NCBI GenBank assembly: GCA_947499595.1
Contig: CANMOY010000009.1
Location: forward strand, 1-64,000
Length of the DNA: 64,000 bases
Source: an uncultured Mesonia sp.
Lineage (GTDB): Bacteria; Bacteroidota; Bacteroidia; Flavobacteriales; Flavobacteriaceae
Direction of reading: 5' to 3'
The translations under genes and the position numbers were made by a program. Shown here one piece after another: positions 26,270 to 34,906 of this stretch. Position 1 is the first letter of the stretch. Each line of letters begins with the position of its first letter. The notes below the pieces were generated by a model that had not been told where the DNA came from, did no database searches, and saw only the letters and a list, made by a program, of their open reading frames with translations.

Positions 26270-26375
26270 AAAATCTCTAATTTTTTTAAAGATACATAAA
26301 TAGATTAAACTTTTTAAATATCTAATTTAGTTGAGTTAATCTTCAATTTGGTCTCAATTTTGCTATTTTTACGCC

Positions 26376-27110
26376 GTGAAGAATTTACTATCATACCTAT
26401 GTTTTCTGTGCTGTTTTACGCTGTTCGGCCAAACTGCATTTGAAAAGGGAAAGGCTTATTACAAAGACCAGCAATGGGTGTTGGCTAAAAACCAACTGAT
26501 GCAAGTTGAACCCATTTCAAAGAATTATTTTAAGGCTTGTGAATATTTAGGAGATATTGCAGCCCATGAAAAAAAATGGGACAAAGCGCTTCACTTTTAT
26601 GACTTGCTGCTTAAAGAAAAACCTGATAATGCTAATTATAATTATAAATATGGTGGTGCTTTGGGGTTAAAAGCTTTGGAGCTATCAAAGTTTCAGGCTG
26701 CTTTTTATATTTCAGATATTAAACATTATTTAAAACGTGCGGCTGCCTTAGATAAAACGCATCTAGGAGCAAGATGGGCTTTATTAGAACTTTATTTAAA
26801 ACTTCCTAAAATTTTAGGTGGTGGTACAGATGTGGCTTTAGGCTATGCTAATGAATTAAAGGCAATAAGTGAAATTGATGGATACCTAGCTTATGGGCAC
26901 GTGTATAAAGAAATTGAAAACTATAAGCAAGCAGAAAAATATTTAGTTAAAGCCTTAAAATTAGGCAATTCTGTAACCTGTTATCAAAAACTCTTAGCAC
27001 TATATAAACAGGCGAATTTTACTCGAGAAAAAATTAATGCTTTGCTCCAACAAGCAATTCGAGCACATCCTAAAGAAAATTGGCATGCTTTTATGGCAAA
27101 ATCTTCTTAA
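26376..27110 (+). CDS. Secreted TPR protein
   Basis: 244 residues. GTG at 26376 is the start that gives the signal peptide (YLCFLCCFTLFGQ, cut near residue 19). Four or five TPR-like units follow, for example KWDKALHFYDLLLKEKPDNA and NYKQAEKYLVKALKLGN. It is a periplasmic scaffold-type protein of unknown role. A -7-like TATTTTTA lies five bases before the start codon, so the leader must be extremely short or the promoter lies elsewhere. It is divergent from the alpha-2-macroglobulin gene and sits 42 bases ahead of mpl. Confidence 0.78.
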   Translation: MKNLLSYLCFLCCFTLFGQTAFEKGKAYYKDQQWVLAKNQLMQVEPISKNYFKACEYLGDIAAHEKKWDKALHFYDLLLKEKPDNANYNYKYGGALGLKALELSKFQAAFYISDIKHYLKRAAALDKTHLGARWALLELYLKLPKILGGGTDVALGYANELKAISEIDGYLAYGHVYKEIENYKQAEKYLVKALKLGNSVTCYQKLLALYKQANFTREKINALLQQAIRAHPKENWHAFMAKSS

Positions 27111-27152
27111 TACTACTGTCATTTAATATCTTTACGCTAGAATTATTTTTTT

Positions 27153-28508
27153 ATGCATATTCATTTTATAGCTATAGGCGGAAGCGCTATGCACAATTTG
27201 GCATTAGCACTTCATCAAAAAGGAGAAAAAGTAACTGGTAGTGATGATGCTATTTTTGAACCCAGTAAGTCGAGGTTGCAAAAAGCCAATTTAATACCAG
27301 AACAGATGGGCTGGTTTCCTGAAAAAATTACTACAGCAATAGATGTGGTTATATTGGGGATGCACGCCAAAAAAGATAATCCAGAGCTTCAAAAAGCGAA
27401 GACATTGGGCTTAAAAATTGTTTCTTATCCAGAGTTTCTATATGAACATAGCAAAAACAAAACTCGTGTGGTTATAGGAGGTAGCCATGGTAAAACAACT
27501 ATCACTTCAATGATTTTACACGTTTTGCATTACCACGAAAAAGAAGTAGATTTTATGGTTGGGGCACAACTTGAAGGTTTTGATACTATGGTGCATCTAA
27601 CTCAAGAAAACGATTTTATCTTGCTAGAGGGTGATGAGTACTTATCTTCACCCATAGATCTTAAACCGAAATTTCATTGGTATAAGGCTAATATTGCTTT
27701 GATAAGTGGAATAGCTTGGGATCACGTTAATGTTTTTCCTACAGAAGAAAATTATCAAGAGCAATTCAGTCGTTTTACCGAAACAATGGTACCCGGAAGT
27801 ATTTTAATTTATAATGAGGAAGATGAAGCAGTAAAAGCTATTGCAGAAGCCGCACAAAATCCTACGCGAAAACAGCCTTATAGAACACCTCTGTATAACA
27901 TAGAGGAAGGAGAAACGCTAATAGATACGCCTGAGGGTTTTATGCCAGTAGCGGTTTTTGGCAAACATAATCTTAATAACCTAGCTGGTGCTAAATGGGT
28001 TTGTCAACATATGGGTATTGATGAGTCAGACTTTTATGAAGCCATTGCTAGTTTTAAAGGTGCTTCAAAACGATTGGAGCGCATTGCAGAAAATACAAAA
28101 TGTGTGGCCTTTAAAGATTTTGCACATAGTCCCTCTAAGGTTAAGGCAACAACTCAAGCTATAAAAGAACAATATAAAGGCAAGAAGATATTGGCTTGTT
28201 TAGAGTTACATACTTACAGCAGCTTAAATGCCGAATTTTTAACTCAGTATACCCACACACTTGATGCTGCCGATGAGGTCGTGGTTTTTTATTCGCCCGA
28301 AGCCGTGGCCTTAAAAGGTTTACCTCAGATTGATGCTAGAGCTATTGAAAGTGCTTTTAGACATAAAAACTTGAAAGTTTACACGGATCCACAAGCCTTT
28401 AAGGCATTTTTAAAAAAATATTCTTTTAAGAATCATGCGGTTCTCTTCATGAGCAGTGGAAATTACGGAGGGCTTGATTTTGAAGAAGTAAAGGCTTGGA
28501 TATCTTAG
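27153..28508 (+). CDS. mpl: Murein tripeptide ligase Mpl
   Basis: 451 residues. It has an N-terminal Rossmann part (IHFIAIGGSAMHNLALAL), ATP loop GSHGKTTITSM near residue 110 and the Mur-ligase NLAGAKWV region. It lacks the MurC-type beginning, while GSAMHNLALALHQKGEKVTGSDD is typical of Mpl. The enzyme joins recovered L-Ala-D-Glu-mDAP to UDP-MurNAc, recycling peptidoglycan. A -7-like TATCTTTA is at 27127-27134. Confusion with MurC is possible but unlikely. Confidence 0.9.
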   Translation: MHIHFIAIGGSAMHNLALALHQKGEKVTGSDDAIFEPSKSRLQKANLIPEQMGWFPEKITTAIDVVILGMHAKKDNPELQKAKTLGLKIVSYPEFLYEHSKNKTRVVIGGSHGKTTITSMILHVLHYHEKEVDFMVGAQLEGFDTMVHLTQENDFILLEGDEYLSSPIDLKPKFHWYKANIALISGIAWDHVNVFPTEENYQEQFSRFTETMVPGSILIYNEEDEAVKAIAEAAQNPTRKQPYRTPLYNIEEGETLIDTPEGFMPVAVFGKHNLNNLAGAKWVCQHMGIDESDFYEAIASFKGASKRLERIAENTKCVAFKDFAHSPSKVKATTQAIKEQYKGKKILACLELHTYSSLNAEFLTQYTHTLDAADEVVVFYSPEAVALKGLPQIDARAIESAFRHKNLKVYTDPQAFKAFLKKYSFKNHAVLFMSSGNYGGLDFEEVKAWIS

Positions 28509-28544
28509 TTTTATGCTGTAATTTAGATACTTATCTAATTACAC

Positions 28545-29240
28545 ATGACTGAATCTACCTCCTTTTCAATTAAATATTGGGCAGAATCTGATAGGCCTAG
28601 AGAAAAACTTTTGTTAAAAGGCAAGACAAGCCTTTCAGATGCCGAGCTTTTGGCCATTCTGATTGGCTCTGGTAATCGAGAAGAAAGTGCCGTAACTTTA
28701 TCGCAAAGAATTCTGCAAGCTAGTCAGAATGAGTTGGGCCTTCTCGGGAAAAAATCCGTTAAGGAACTCATGAAATTCAAGGGTATAGGAGAAGCAAAGG
28801 CAATTAGTATTGTGGCTGCTTTAGAATTGGGTAGAAGACGAAGAGCAGAGGAGCCAAAAAAAAGGGTTAAAATTACCTCAAGCGATTCTGTTTTTGATTT
28901 GATGCAGCCCTTAATAGGTGATTTAGGGCACGAAGAATTTTGGGTAGTGTTTTTAAGTAACAGCAATAAAGTTTTATGTACATTTCAATTGAGCAAAGGC
29001 GGAATAACTGGTACTTTAGTAGATGTACGTTTAGTGTTTAAGAAGGCTCTAGAAGAAAATGCAGTGAGTATAATTTTGGCGCATAATCACCCTTCTGGGA
29101 ATCTAAAGCCTAGCATGGCGGATAAAAACTTGACCCTAAAACTTAAAAAAGCAGGTGAGAGCTTAGATATAAAAGTACTAGATCACCTCATTGTAACCGA
29201 AAATGCTTACTTTAGCTTCGCTAATGAAGGACTTATTTAA
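28545..29240 (+). CDS. radC: RadC family (MPN/JAMM) protein
   Basis: 231 residues. The N-terminal helix-hairpin-helix-like part (residues 20-80) holds LKGKTSLSDAELLAILIGSG. The JAMM metal motif H-x-H ... D is seen in HNHPSGNLKPSMADKNLT near residue 180. Despite the name, a role in recombination is not well proven; family members are linked to DNA repair or mobile elements. This is the full-length chromosomal type, not a truncated plasmid version. It follows mpl and is followed after six bases by the deacetylase-like gene. Confidence 0.92.
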   Translation: MTESTSFSIKYWAESDRPREKLLLKGKTSLSDAELLAILIGSGNREESAVTLSQRILQASQNELGLLGKKSVKELMKFKGIGEAKAISIVAALELGRRRRAEEPKKRVKITSSDSVFDLMQPLIGDLGHEEFWVVFLSNSNKVLCTFQLSKGGITGTLVDVRLVFKKALEENAVSIILAHNHPSGNLKPSMADKNLTLKLKKAGESLDIKVLDHLIVTENAYFSFANEGLI

Positions 29241-29246
29241 TAGCCC

Positions 29247-30536
29247 ATGTTTTTAATTTATGTAAAAACACTTACTCCCCGAATTTCATATACATTTAAG
29301 CACCTGCTCAATTCTATATTAGGTTATGAAATTCAGTTTACTTCAAAGATTGAAGAGTTTATCGCTCATCCAGGGTTGAAAATCTCTTACGGTAAAAAAA
29401 AATTGGGAAATGAGTTTTTTGTACAGCAACACGATTTACTTGATCAACAAGGCATTCAAGATATTGAAATAAATATTGGAGATTGGGAGGGCTTACCTTG
29501 TTTTTTTAAATGTAGTCAAGATAGTGATGTGCCCTTTGATATTTTTGCAGCCAGTTTCTTTCTACTTAGTCGATATGAAGAATATTTGCCTCATGTGAAA
29601 GATGAGCTAGGACGATTTCCTTTTCAGGAAAGTTTAGCCTTCAAGGAAGATTTTTTAGAATTGCCCGTCATAGATTTATGGACTTTAAAGTTTAGAGATC
29701 TACTTGAAAACCGCTTCGAGAAAAAATTACCACTTCAAAGAACCTACCAAGCAAGCTCAATAATGGTGGTGCAAGAAGTATTTAAGTATAAAAAGAAAGG
29801 TATTGTAAGAACATTAGGCGCGTTGGTAAGAGATATTGTTAAATTGCAGTTTAAACCGAGCCTTGAAAGAATTAAAACTTTAATTTTTTTACAAAGTGAT
29901 CCTTACGACATTTATGATAGGCTTATTGAACGGGCTAGATTGCATAAAATGCAGTGGACATTTTTTTTTCAGTTATCTGATTTTTCATTGCAAAATAAAA
30001 ATATAAGTTTTCACAAATTGAGCTATCAGGCGCTTATAAAGTCTATGGGTGATTATGGCGTTTTAGGTTTGTTGCCTGGTTTTGATGCAATTGATAAATT
30101 AGCGATTTTACGAAAGGAAAAGAAAAGATGGGAAAATATTGTAAATACTCCTTTGTCCCGTGTTTTAAGTTTTCAATATGGAGTCAACCTGCCGCAATTT
30201 TACAACAATTTAGATAAATTAGAAATTAGTCAGGATTTTTCTATGGGATACCCTAAGCATCCAGGTTTTAGGGCAGGAACCTGCACCCCCTTTTTATATT
30301 ATGATATTAACTTTGAAAGAATTTCCCCATTGACTATTCACCCTTATGCATTAAGCAGTCTCTGTTTTCAAGAGTTTTCTTTTTTTGATATAAAAGTGAG
30401 AATTGAGGCAATGAATAGTAAAGTGCGCGAGGTGAATGGTAAATTTTTGTGTTTGATTGAAAATGCACTATTAGATCCGTGGGATGAACAAGTAAAGTAT
30501 TTATCCCTTCTAGAAAAATTACAAACCAATGATTAA
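29247..30536 (+). CDS. Polysaccharide-deacetylase-like protein with probable loss of metal ligands
   Basis: 429 residues. It resembles the flavobacterial polysaccharide deacetylases that carry an N-terminal DUF7033-like part (residues 1-170; PFDIFAASFFLLSRYEEYL). In family members I recall, an early D-x-D binds metal and a later GIHPSY supplies a histidine. Here the matching places read MVVQEVFKYK (near 172) and GLLPGFD (near 273), so the expected Asp and His are missing. The frame is intact and conserved elsewhere (PKHPGFRAGTCTPFLYYD), which points to a protein kept for a non-catalytic role. It overlaps the next gene by eight bases. Confidence 0.65.
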   Translation: MFLIYVKTLTPRISYTFKHLLNSILGYEIQFTSKIEEFIAHPGLKISYGKKKLGNEFFVQQHDLLDQQGIQDIEINIGDWEGLPCFFKCSQDSDVPFDIFAASFFLLSRYEEYLPHVKDELGRFPFQESLAFKEDFLELPVIDLWTLKFRDLLENRFEKKLPLQRTYQASSIMVVQEVFKYKKKGIVRTLGALVRDIVKLQFKPSLERIKTLIFLQSDPYDIYDRLIERARLHKMQWTFFFQLSDFSLQNKNISFHKLSYQALIKSMGDYGVLGLLPGFDAIDKLAILRKEKKRWENIVNTPLSRVLSFQYGVNLPQFYNNLDKLEISQDFSMGYPKHPGFRAGTCTPFLYYDINFERISPLTIHPYALSSLCFQEFSFFDIKVRIEAMNSKVREVNGKFLCLIENALLDPWDEQVKYLSLLEKLQTND

Positions 30537-31206
30537 AGATGTATTTTTTGACCTAGATCATACATTGTGGGATTTTGAGAAGAATTCCGCCTTAGCTTTT
30601 CAAGATATATTTAAAAAAAATAGGGTTCCTGTCGATTTAGAACATTTCTTAACGCATTATGTACCTATAAATTTTAAATATTGGAAGCTCTTTAGAGAAG
30701 AAAAAATAAGTAAGGAAGATCTGCGTTTTAATAGATTAAATGAAGCGATGCTAGCATCGGGTTACACTATAGAGCCTGATTTGATTCACGTTTTGTCTCA
30801 AGCGTATATCGAGCATTTGCCATTGAACAATCATCTTTTTGACGGTGTAGAACAAATGTTACAAGAATTAATAAAAAAAGAGTTGAGGTTGCATATTATT
30901 ACTAATGGTTTTAAAGAAGTGCAGGCTATAAAATTAAAGCGCTCTAATCTAAGCCATTATTTTACTACTTTGACTACCTCAGAAGACGTAGGCGTTAAAA
31001 AACCCAATCCGGCCATATTCGAGCACGCTTTGAATAAGGCCAATGCACAAAAACAACAGAGTATTATGATTGGCGATAATTTAGAGGCCGATATACTGGG
31101 TGCAGAATCTTTTGGCCTTAAGTCTATTTTATTTGATCCTGAAAATAAAATTCCTCATACGGGGAATAAAATTTTACATTTTAACGAATTAAAACAATTC
31201 TTTTAA
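30529..31206 (+). CDS. HAD hydrolase, YjjG-type nucleotidase
   Basis: 225 residues. HAD motif I is FFDLDHTLW with D8 and D10, motif II ITNGF, motif III lysine in GVKKPNPAIF, motif IV IGDNLEADILGA. The helical cap and the FDLDHTLWDFEKNS start match the YjjG group, which removes phosphate from non-canonical pyrimidine nucleotides. It is cytoplasmic. Its start codon lies inside the end of the deacetylase-like gene, so translation is coupled. Confidence 0.9.
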   Translation: MIKDVFFDLDHTLWDFEKNSALAFQDIFKKNRVPVDLEHFLTHYVPINFKYWKLFREEKISKEDLRFNRLNEAMLASGYTIEPDLIHVLSQAYIEHLPLNNHLFDGVEQMLQELIKKELRLHIITNGFKEVQAIKLKRSNLSHYFTTLTTSEDVGVKKPNPAIFEHALNKANAQKQQSIMIGDNLEADILGAESFGLKSILFDPENKIPHTGNKILHFNELKQFF

Positions 31207-31215
31207 ACAATACTT

Positions 31216-31977
31216 ATGAAATTAAAATTTTTAGCACTACTATTTTTTTCGATATATTTTATTTCAGTTAAAGCACAAGAAAGCGAGATTCGAAAATTAA
31301 ATGCTTATGAAAATGTTATTGTTCCGGTTCAGTTCGATTCGGCTAAACAAGAAAATGAGTATTTGCTATCCTCACTTACGAGACACTTGTTAAAGCAGCA
31401 CGGTTTTAATGTCTTTATGGATAATGAAACTTTACCAATAGCGGCTCAACAAGATCCTTGCCTAAATTTACGTGCTAGCGTTTTAACTCAAGGAGGTATG
31501 TTTGCTTTTACTACAGAGGTTACACTGGTGTTTTATGATTGTCGAAATCAAATTGTATATAAAGCTCAGGGCAGTAGTAGAGAGAAAAAATTTGATAAAG
31601 CACATCAAGAGGCTTTACGCGATGCTTTTGATAAATTTGGCGGATATAGATACGCCTATGAACCTTTAAAGAAAGGCGAGCAGCATGAAACTCAGCTGCA
31701 GCAAAAGCAATCAATTCAAAAACAATTAGCCCCACAATACAATTGGGAAGGAAAAAGATATCAATTACAAAAAATTGAGCTAGGCTATTTATTGCTTGAC
31801 GCGGAAGGAAATAGAAAAGCAGTTATTACCGAAAATTCAGATAAACAGTATCTTTTTAACTCGGCTGATATAAATGGAAGTTTAAAAATCGATACCAATC
31901 AAGATTTAATTGTTGAATATTTTAATATGCAAACGGGTAAACAAGAGAAAATAATACTCACTGCAATAAGTCAATAA
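31216..31977 (+). CDS. Secreted protein of unknown function
   Basis: 253 residues with a signal peptide (ISVKAQ, cut near residue 21). The first part (about 22-150) has alternating strands and helices: YENVIVPVQFDSAKQENEYL, then ASVLTQGGMFAFTTEVTLVF. The rest is glutamine-rich (about 155-180) with a beta-rich tail. I recognise no family. It follows the HAD gene by nine bases and overlaps the convergent rarA by seven bases at its 3' end. Confidence 0.7.
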   Translation: MKLKFLALLFFSIYFISVKAQESEIRKLNAYENVIVPVQFDSAKQENEYLLSSLTRHLLKQHGFNVFMDNETLPIAAQQDPCLNLRASVLTQGGMFAFTTEVTLVFYDCRNQIVYKAQGSSREKKFDKAHQEALRDAFDKFGGYRYAYEPLKKGEQHETQLQQKQSIQKQLAPQYNWEGKRYQLQKIELGYLLLDAEGNRKAVITENSDKQYLFNSADINGSLKIDTNQDLIVEYFNMQTGKQEKIILTAISQ

Positions 31978-33248
31978 TTGTACTTATTTCCCCAACGCTG
32001 TTTTAAAAATTTTAAATTAGAGCTTTCGCGAGTGTTATCCCCAGGATCGTAAAATTTTTTACCTTGAAGGGCGTCTGGAAGAAACTCTTCCTCTACAAAA
32101 TTGTTTTTGTAATCATGAGCATACTTGTACGACTTACCATACCCTAAGTCTTTCATAAGCTTTGTAGGTGCGTTGCGTAAGTGTAAAGGTATTGGTAGGT
32201 CTCCGGTTTGTTTCACTTGCTGTTGGGCTTTATTTATGGCCATATAACTGGCATTGCTCTTTGCCGATGTAGCTAAGTAGATTACACATTGACTTAAAAT
32301 AATTCTGGCTTCAGGCAAACCTACCGTGCTCACGGCTTGAAAAGTATTATTCGCTAGAATTAAAGCGGTTGGGTTCGCTAATCCGATGTCTTCACTTGCC
32401 GAAATTATTAAGCGTCTAGCGATAAACTTTACATCTTCGCCACCTTCAATCATTCGAGCTAGCCAATAAACAGCTGCGTTGGGATCGCTACCACGTATAG
32501 ATTTTATAAAAGCCGAAATTATGTCATAATGTTGTTCGCCCGTTTTATCGTACCTAGCAGGATTGCTCTGTATTTGTTGGCTTACTAAAGCATTAGTAAT
32601 CACCACCGGATCTTCGGTAGAATTGCTGACCAATAACTCAAAGATATTAAGTAATTTTCGTGCATCTCCGCCCGACGCTCGAAATAAAGCGTCATACTCT
32701 TTTATTTCAATGGATTTTTTACTTAAATATTCGTCTTTCTCTTGGGCCCGTTTGAGTAATTCTTTAAGATCGTCTTGGCTAAATGGGTTAAGCGTATATA
32801 CTTGGCAGCGAGAGAGCAATGCGGGTATTACCTCAAAACTTGGATTTTCTGTGGTCGCGCCTATTAAAGTGATGATACCTCTTTCTACCGCCCCCAATAA
32901 TGAATCTTGTTGTGATTTGCTAAAGCGATGTATTTCGTCTATAAATAGAATAGGGTTTTTGGTCGTGAACAATCCGTCTTGCTTTTTGGCTTTTTCAATA
33001 ACCTCTCGCACCTCCTTCACACCACTATTTATTGCACTTAAAGTAAAAAAAGGTCGATCAGCTGTTTGTGCAATAATCTGTGCAAGCGTGGTTTTACCCA
33101 CTCCAGGCGGACCCCAAAATAATAAAGAAGGCAAGATACCTTGCTTAATTTGTTGTGTTAGGCTACCCTGTGGCCCCACTAAATGCTGCTGACTGATATA
33201 ATCCTCTAAATTCTGTGGACGTATGCGTTCGGCTAATGGTGTGTTCAT
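31971..33248 (-). CDS. rarA: Replication-associated recombination AAA ATPase RarA (MgsA)
   Basis: 425 residues from the ATG at 33248 (MNTPLAERIRP), which fits the family start better than the in-frame ATG at 33263. Walker A GPPGVGKTT at 46-54, Walker B ILFIDEIHRF near 105, sensor GATTENPSFEV and the C-terminal tetramer domain (SDPNAAVYWLARM). It acts at stalled replication forks. The 3' end overlaps the convergent unknown gene by seven bases. Confidence 0.95.
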   Translation of the reverse strand: MNTPLAERIRPQNLEDYISQQHLVGPQGSLTQQIKQGILPSLLFWGPPGVGKTTLAQIIAQTADRPFFTLSAINSGVKEVREVIEKAKKQDGLFTTKNPILFIDEIHRFSKSQQDSLLGAVERGIITLIGATTENPSFEVIPALLSRCQVYTLNPFSQDDLKELLKRAQEKDEYLSKKSIEIKEYDALFRASGGDARKLLNIFELLVSNSTEDPVVITNALVSQQIQSNPARYDKTGEQHYDIISAFIKSIRGSDPNAAVYWLARMIEGGEDVKFIARRLIISASEDIGLANPTALILANNTFQAVSTVGLPEARIILSQCVIYLATSAKSNASYMAINKAQQQVKQTGDLPIPLHLRNAPTKLMKDLGYGKSYKYAHDYKNNFVEEEFLPDALQGKKFYDPGDNTRESSNLKFLKQRWGNKYNY

Positions 33249-33322
33249 AATGCAAAAGTACAAAAGTAACTGACAATATTACTGGAATAAGTTTTTGGTT
33301 AAAAATTTGATTACCTTTCTGT

Positions 33323-34102
33323 ATGCAAAATCAAAAACAAATTCACACTTGGTCTGCGGGTACCTTATTAATTCCATTATTTAGTGTACTACTACTGTGG
33401 ATAGTATATTGGTTTGAAATAAAGTTTCATATTAATTTAAATTCATATGGGGTAGGGCCAAAATCCTTAAAAGGATTAATAGGTGTTTTTTGTGCCCCTT
33501 TTATACACGGGAGCATAAATCATTTATACAACAATAGCATTCCGTTATTTGTATTATTAATGAGTCTTTTATACTTCTACAAGCCGATAGCGGGTAAAGT
33601 ACTTCTTTACGGATTTTTAATAGCGGGTGTCTTAACTTGGCTTTTGGGGAAGTCTGGAAGCGTGCATATAGGAGCAAGTGGCATCATTTATATGTTGGCT
33701 AGTTTTTTATTTTTTAAAGGTATTTGGTCTAAGCATTATAGGTTAATTGCCTTAGCTCTTTTGGTGGTATTTGTTTACGGTAGTTTGGTCTGGGGTCTTT
33801 TTCCAGGTGAACGCGGAGTGAGTTGGGAAGGACATTTGGCTGGTTTTATTGCTGGTTTGGGTCTAGCTCTTTTTTTTAAGTCTCGCGTAATTGAAAAACT
33901 ACCGGTTTATGATTGGCAAAAGCCAGATTATAACGAAGCGGAAGATGTCTTTATGCAACATTTTGATGCCGATGGCAACTTTGTACCAAGTCAACCGCCC
34001 CTATTAAGTGATAAAGAGGTAGATGTAAAATTAGATAAAGATAATAATAAGGACGATTCAGTTAACCACAACTTCTGGGTTACTACTACGACAAATGATT
34101 AG
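33323..34102 (+). CDS. Rhomboid family intramembrane serine protease
   Basis: 259 residues, about six membrane helices. The catalytic pair is S119 in HIGASG and H171 in EGHLAGFIAGL, with the oxyanion-side HGSINHLYNN at 62-71. The C-terminal 50 residues are polar and acidic, with repeated D/K runs, and lie outside the fold. It should cleave membrane proteins within the bilayer; substrates unknown. It overlaps convergent rlmB by four bases. Confidence 0.92.
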   Translation: MQNQKQIHTWSAGTLLIPLFSVLLLWIVYWFEIKFHINLNSYGVGPKSLKGLIGVFCAPFIHGSINHLYNNSIPLFVLLMSLLYFYKPIAGKVLLYGFLIAGVLTWLLGKSGSVHIGASGIIYMLASFLFFKGIWSKHYRLIALALLVVFVYGSLVWGLFPGERGVSWEGHLAGFIAGLGLALFFKSRVIEKLPVYDWQKPDYNEAEDVFMQHFDADGNFVPSQPPLLSDKEVDVKLDKDNNKDDSVNHNFWVTTTTND

Positions 34103-34830
34103 AGCCTTTGCCGAACAACTTCAAATAAAATTGCACCACAAGCAACCGATACGTTTAGCGAACTTGTTTCGCCAAAAATTGGTAGTTTTACTTTATCGTC
34201 ACTCATTTTCAAAGCTGCCTTAGAAACACCTTTGCCTTCACTTCCCATAATGATGGCTATAGAATCTCTAAAATTTACATCATATACCATTTTAGAGGCC
34301 TTTTCGGTGGCTGCTATGGTTTTTATGCCGTATGATTTTAAATAAAATAAAGCATCCTTGGTGTGGTCTACTTTGCATAGAGGGATATTAAATATGGCAC
34401 CTGTAGAGGTCTTTACCATTTGCTCATTTATAGATGCACTACCTTGTTTGGGGAAAATAATAGCGTCAACCCCAACGCTTTCTGCCGTACGAATAATAGC
34501 TCCAAAGTTGCGTACGTCTGAAACGCCATCTAGAATTAAGTACAATTTAGATTTTTTTGTTTTCTGATTTTCTTCTAATATAGTTTCAAGACTATGAAAT
34601 TGTATTGGTGAAATTTTTGCTACGATCCCTTGATGATTACCATTTTTAGCTAATTTATCTATTTTTTGATGAGGTACGTATGCAATTTGTACACTGGCAT
34701 TTTCGGCCAACTTTAAGATTTCCTTAATTCCTGCTGATTGTACAGCAGCATCCACAAAAATTTTGTCTAGGGTTTGATTGCTTTTAATTGCCTCGTGTAC
34801 GGCATGTATGCCAAATATAATTGTACTCAT
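34099..34830 (-). CDS. rlmB: 23S rRNA guanosine-2'-O-methyltransferase, RlmB/TrmH type
   Basis: 243 residues with an N-terminal substrate-binding part (1-75) and a SPOUT knot domain. Motifs are LDGVSDVRNFGAIIRTAE, MGSEGKGVS and LPIFGETSSLNVSVA. RlmB methylates G2251 in the peptidyl-transferase region. TrmH-type rRNA methyltransferases differ in target, so the exact site is inferred from length and motif set. Confidence 0.9.
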   Translation of the reverse strand: MSTIIFGIHAVHEAIKSNQTLDKIFVDAAVQSAGIKEILKLAENASVQIAYVPHQKIDKLAKNGNHQGIVAKISPIQFHSLETILEENQKTKKSKLYLILDGVSDVRNFGAIIRTAESVGVDAIIFPKQGSASINEQMVKTSTGAIFNIPLCKVDHTKDALFYLKSYGIKTIAATEKASKMVYDVNFRDSIAIIMGSEGKGVSKAALKMSDDKVKLPIFGETSSLNVSVACGAILFEVVRQRL

Positions 34831-34850
34831 TTTAATATTTATTAAAAAAC

Positions 34851-34885
34851 AAAAATAGGGTTTGATTTAATCAAACCCTATTTTT
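34851..34885. terminator. Long palindrome acting as terminator of the subtilase gene
   Basis: A 35-base perfect palindrome (17-bp arms, centre at 34868) with A/T runs at both edges. On the minus strand it starts 22 bases after the subtilase stop codon and precedes rlmB. Because it is symmetric it could stop transcription in both directions. Confidence 0.88.
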
Positions 34886-34906
34886 ATAAATTAAATTAAA
34901 TAGGTT

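Noticed and set aside
31520..31735. A 71-codon frame opposite the secreted unknown protein gene
   Set aside because: It is antisense to an intact signal-peptide gene and shows no domain or start signal.
34851..34885. The 35-base palindrome read as a regulator binding site
   Set aside because: Position after a stop codon and the A/T edges fit a terminator better. No copies were noticed elsewhere in the window.
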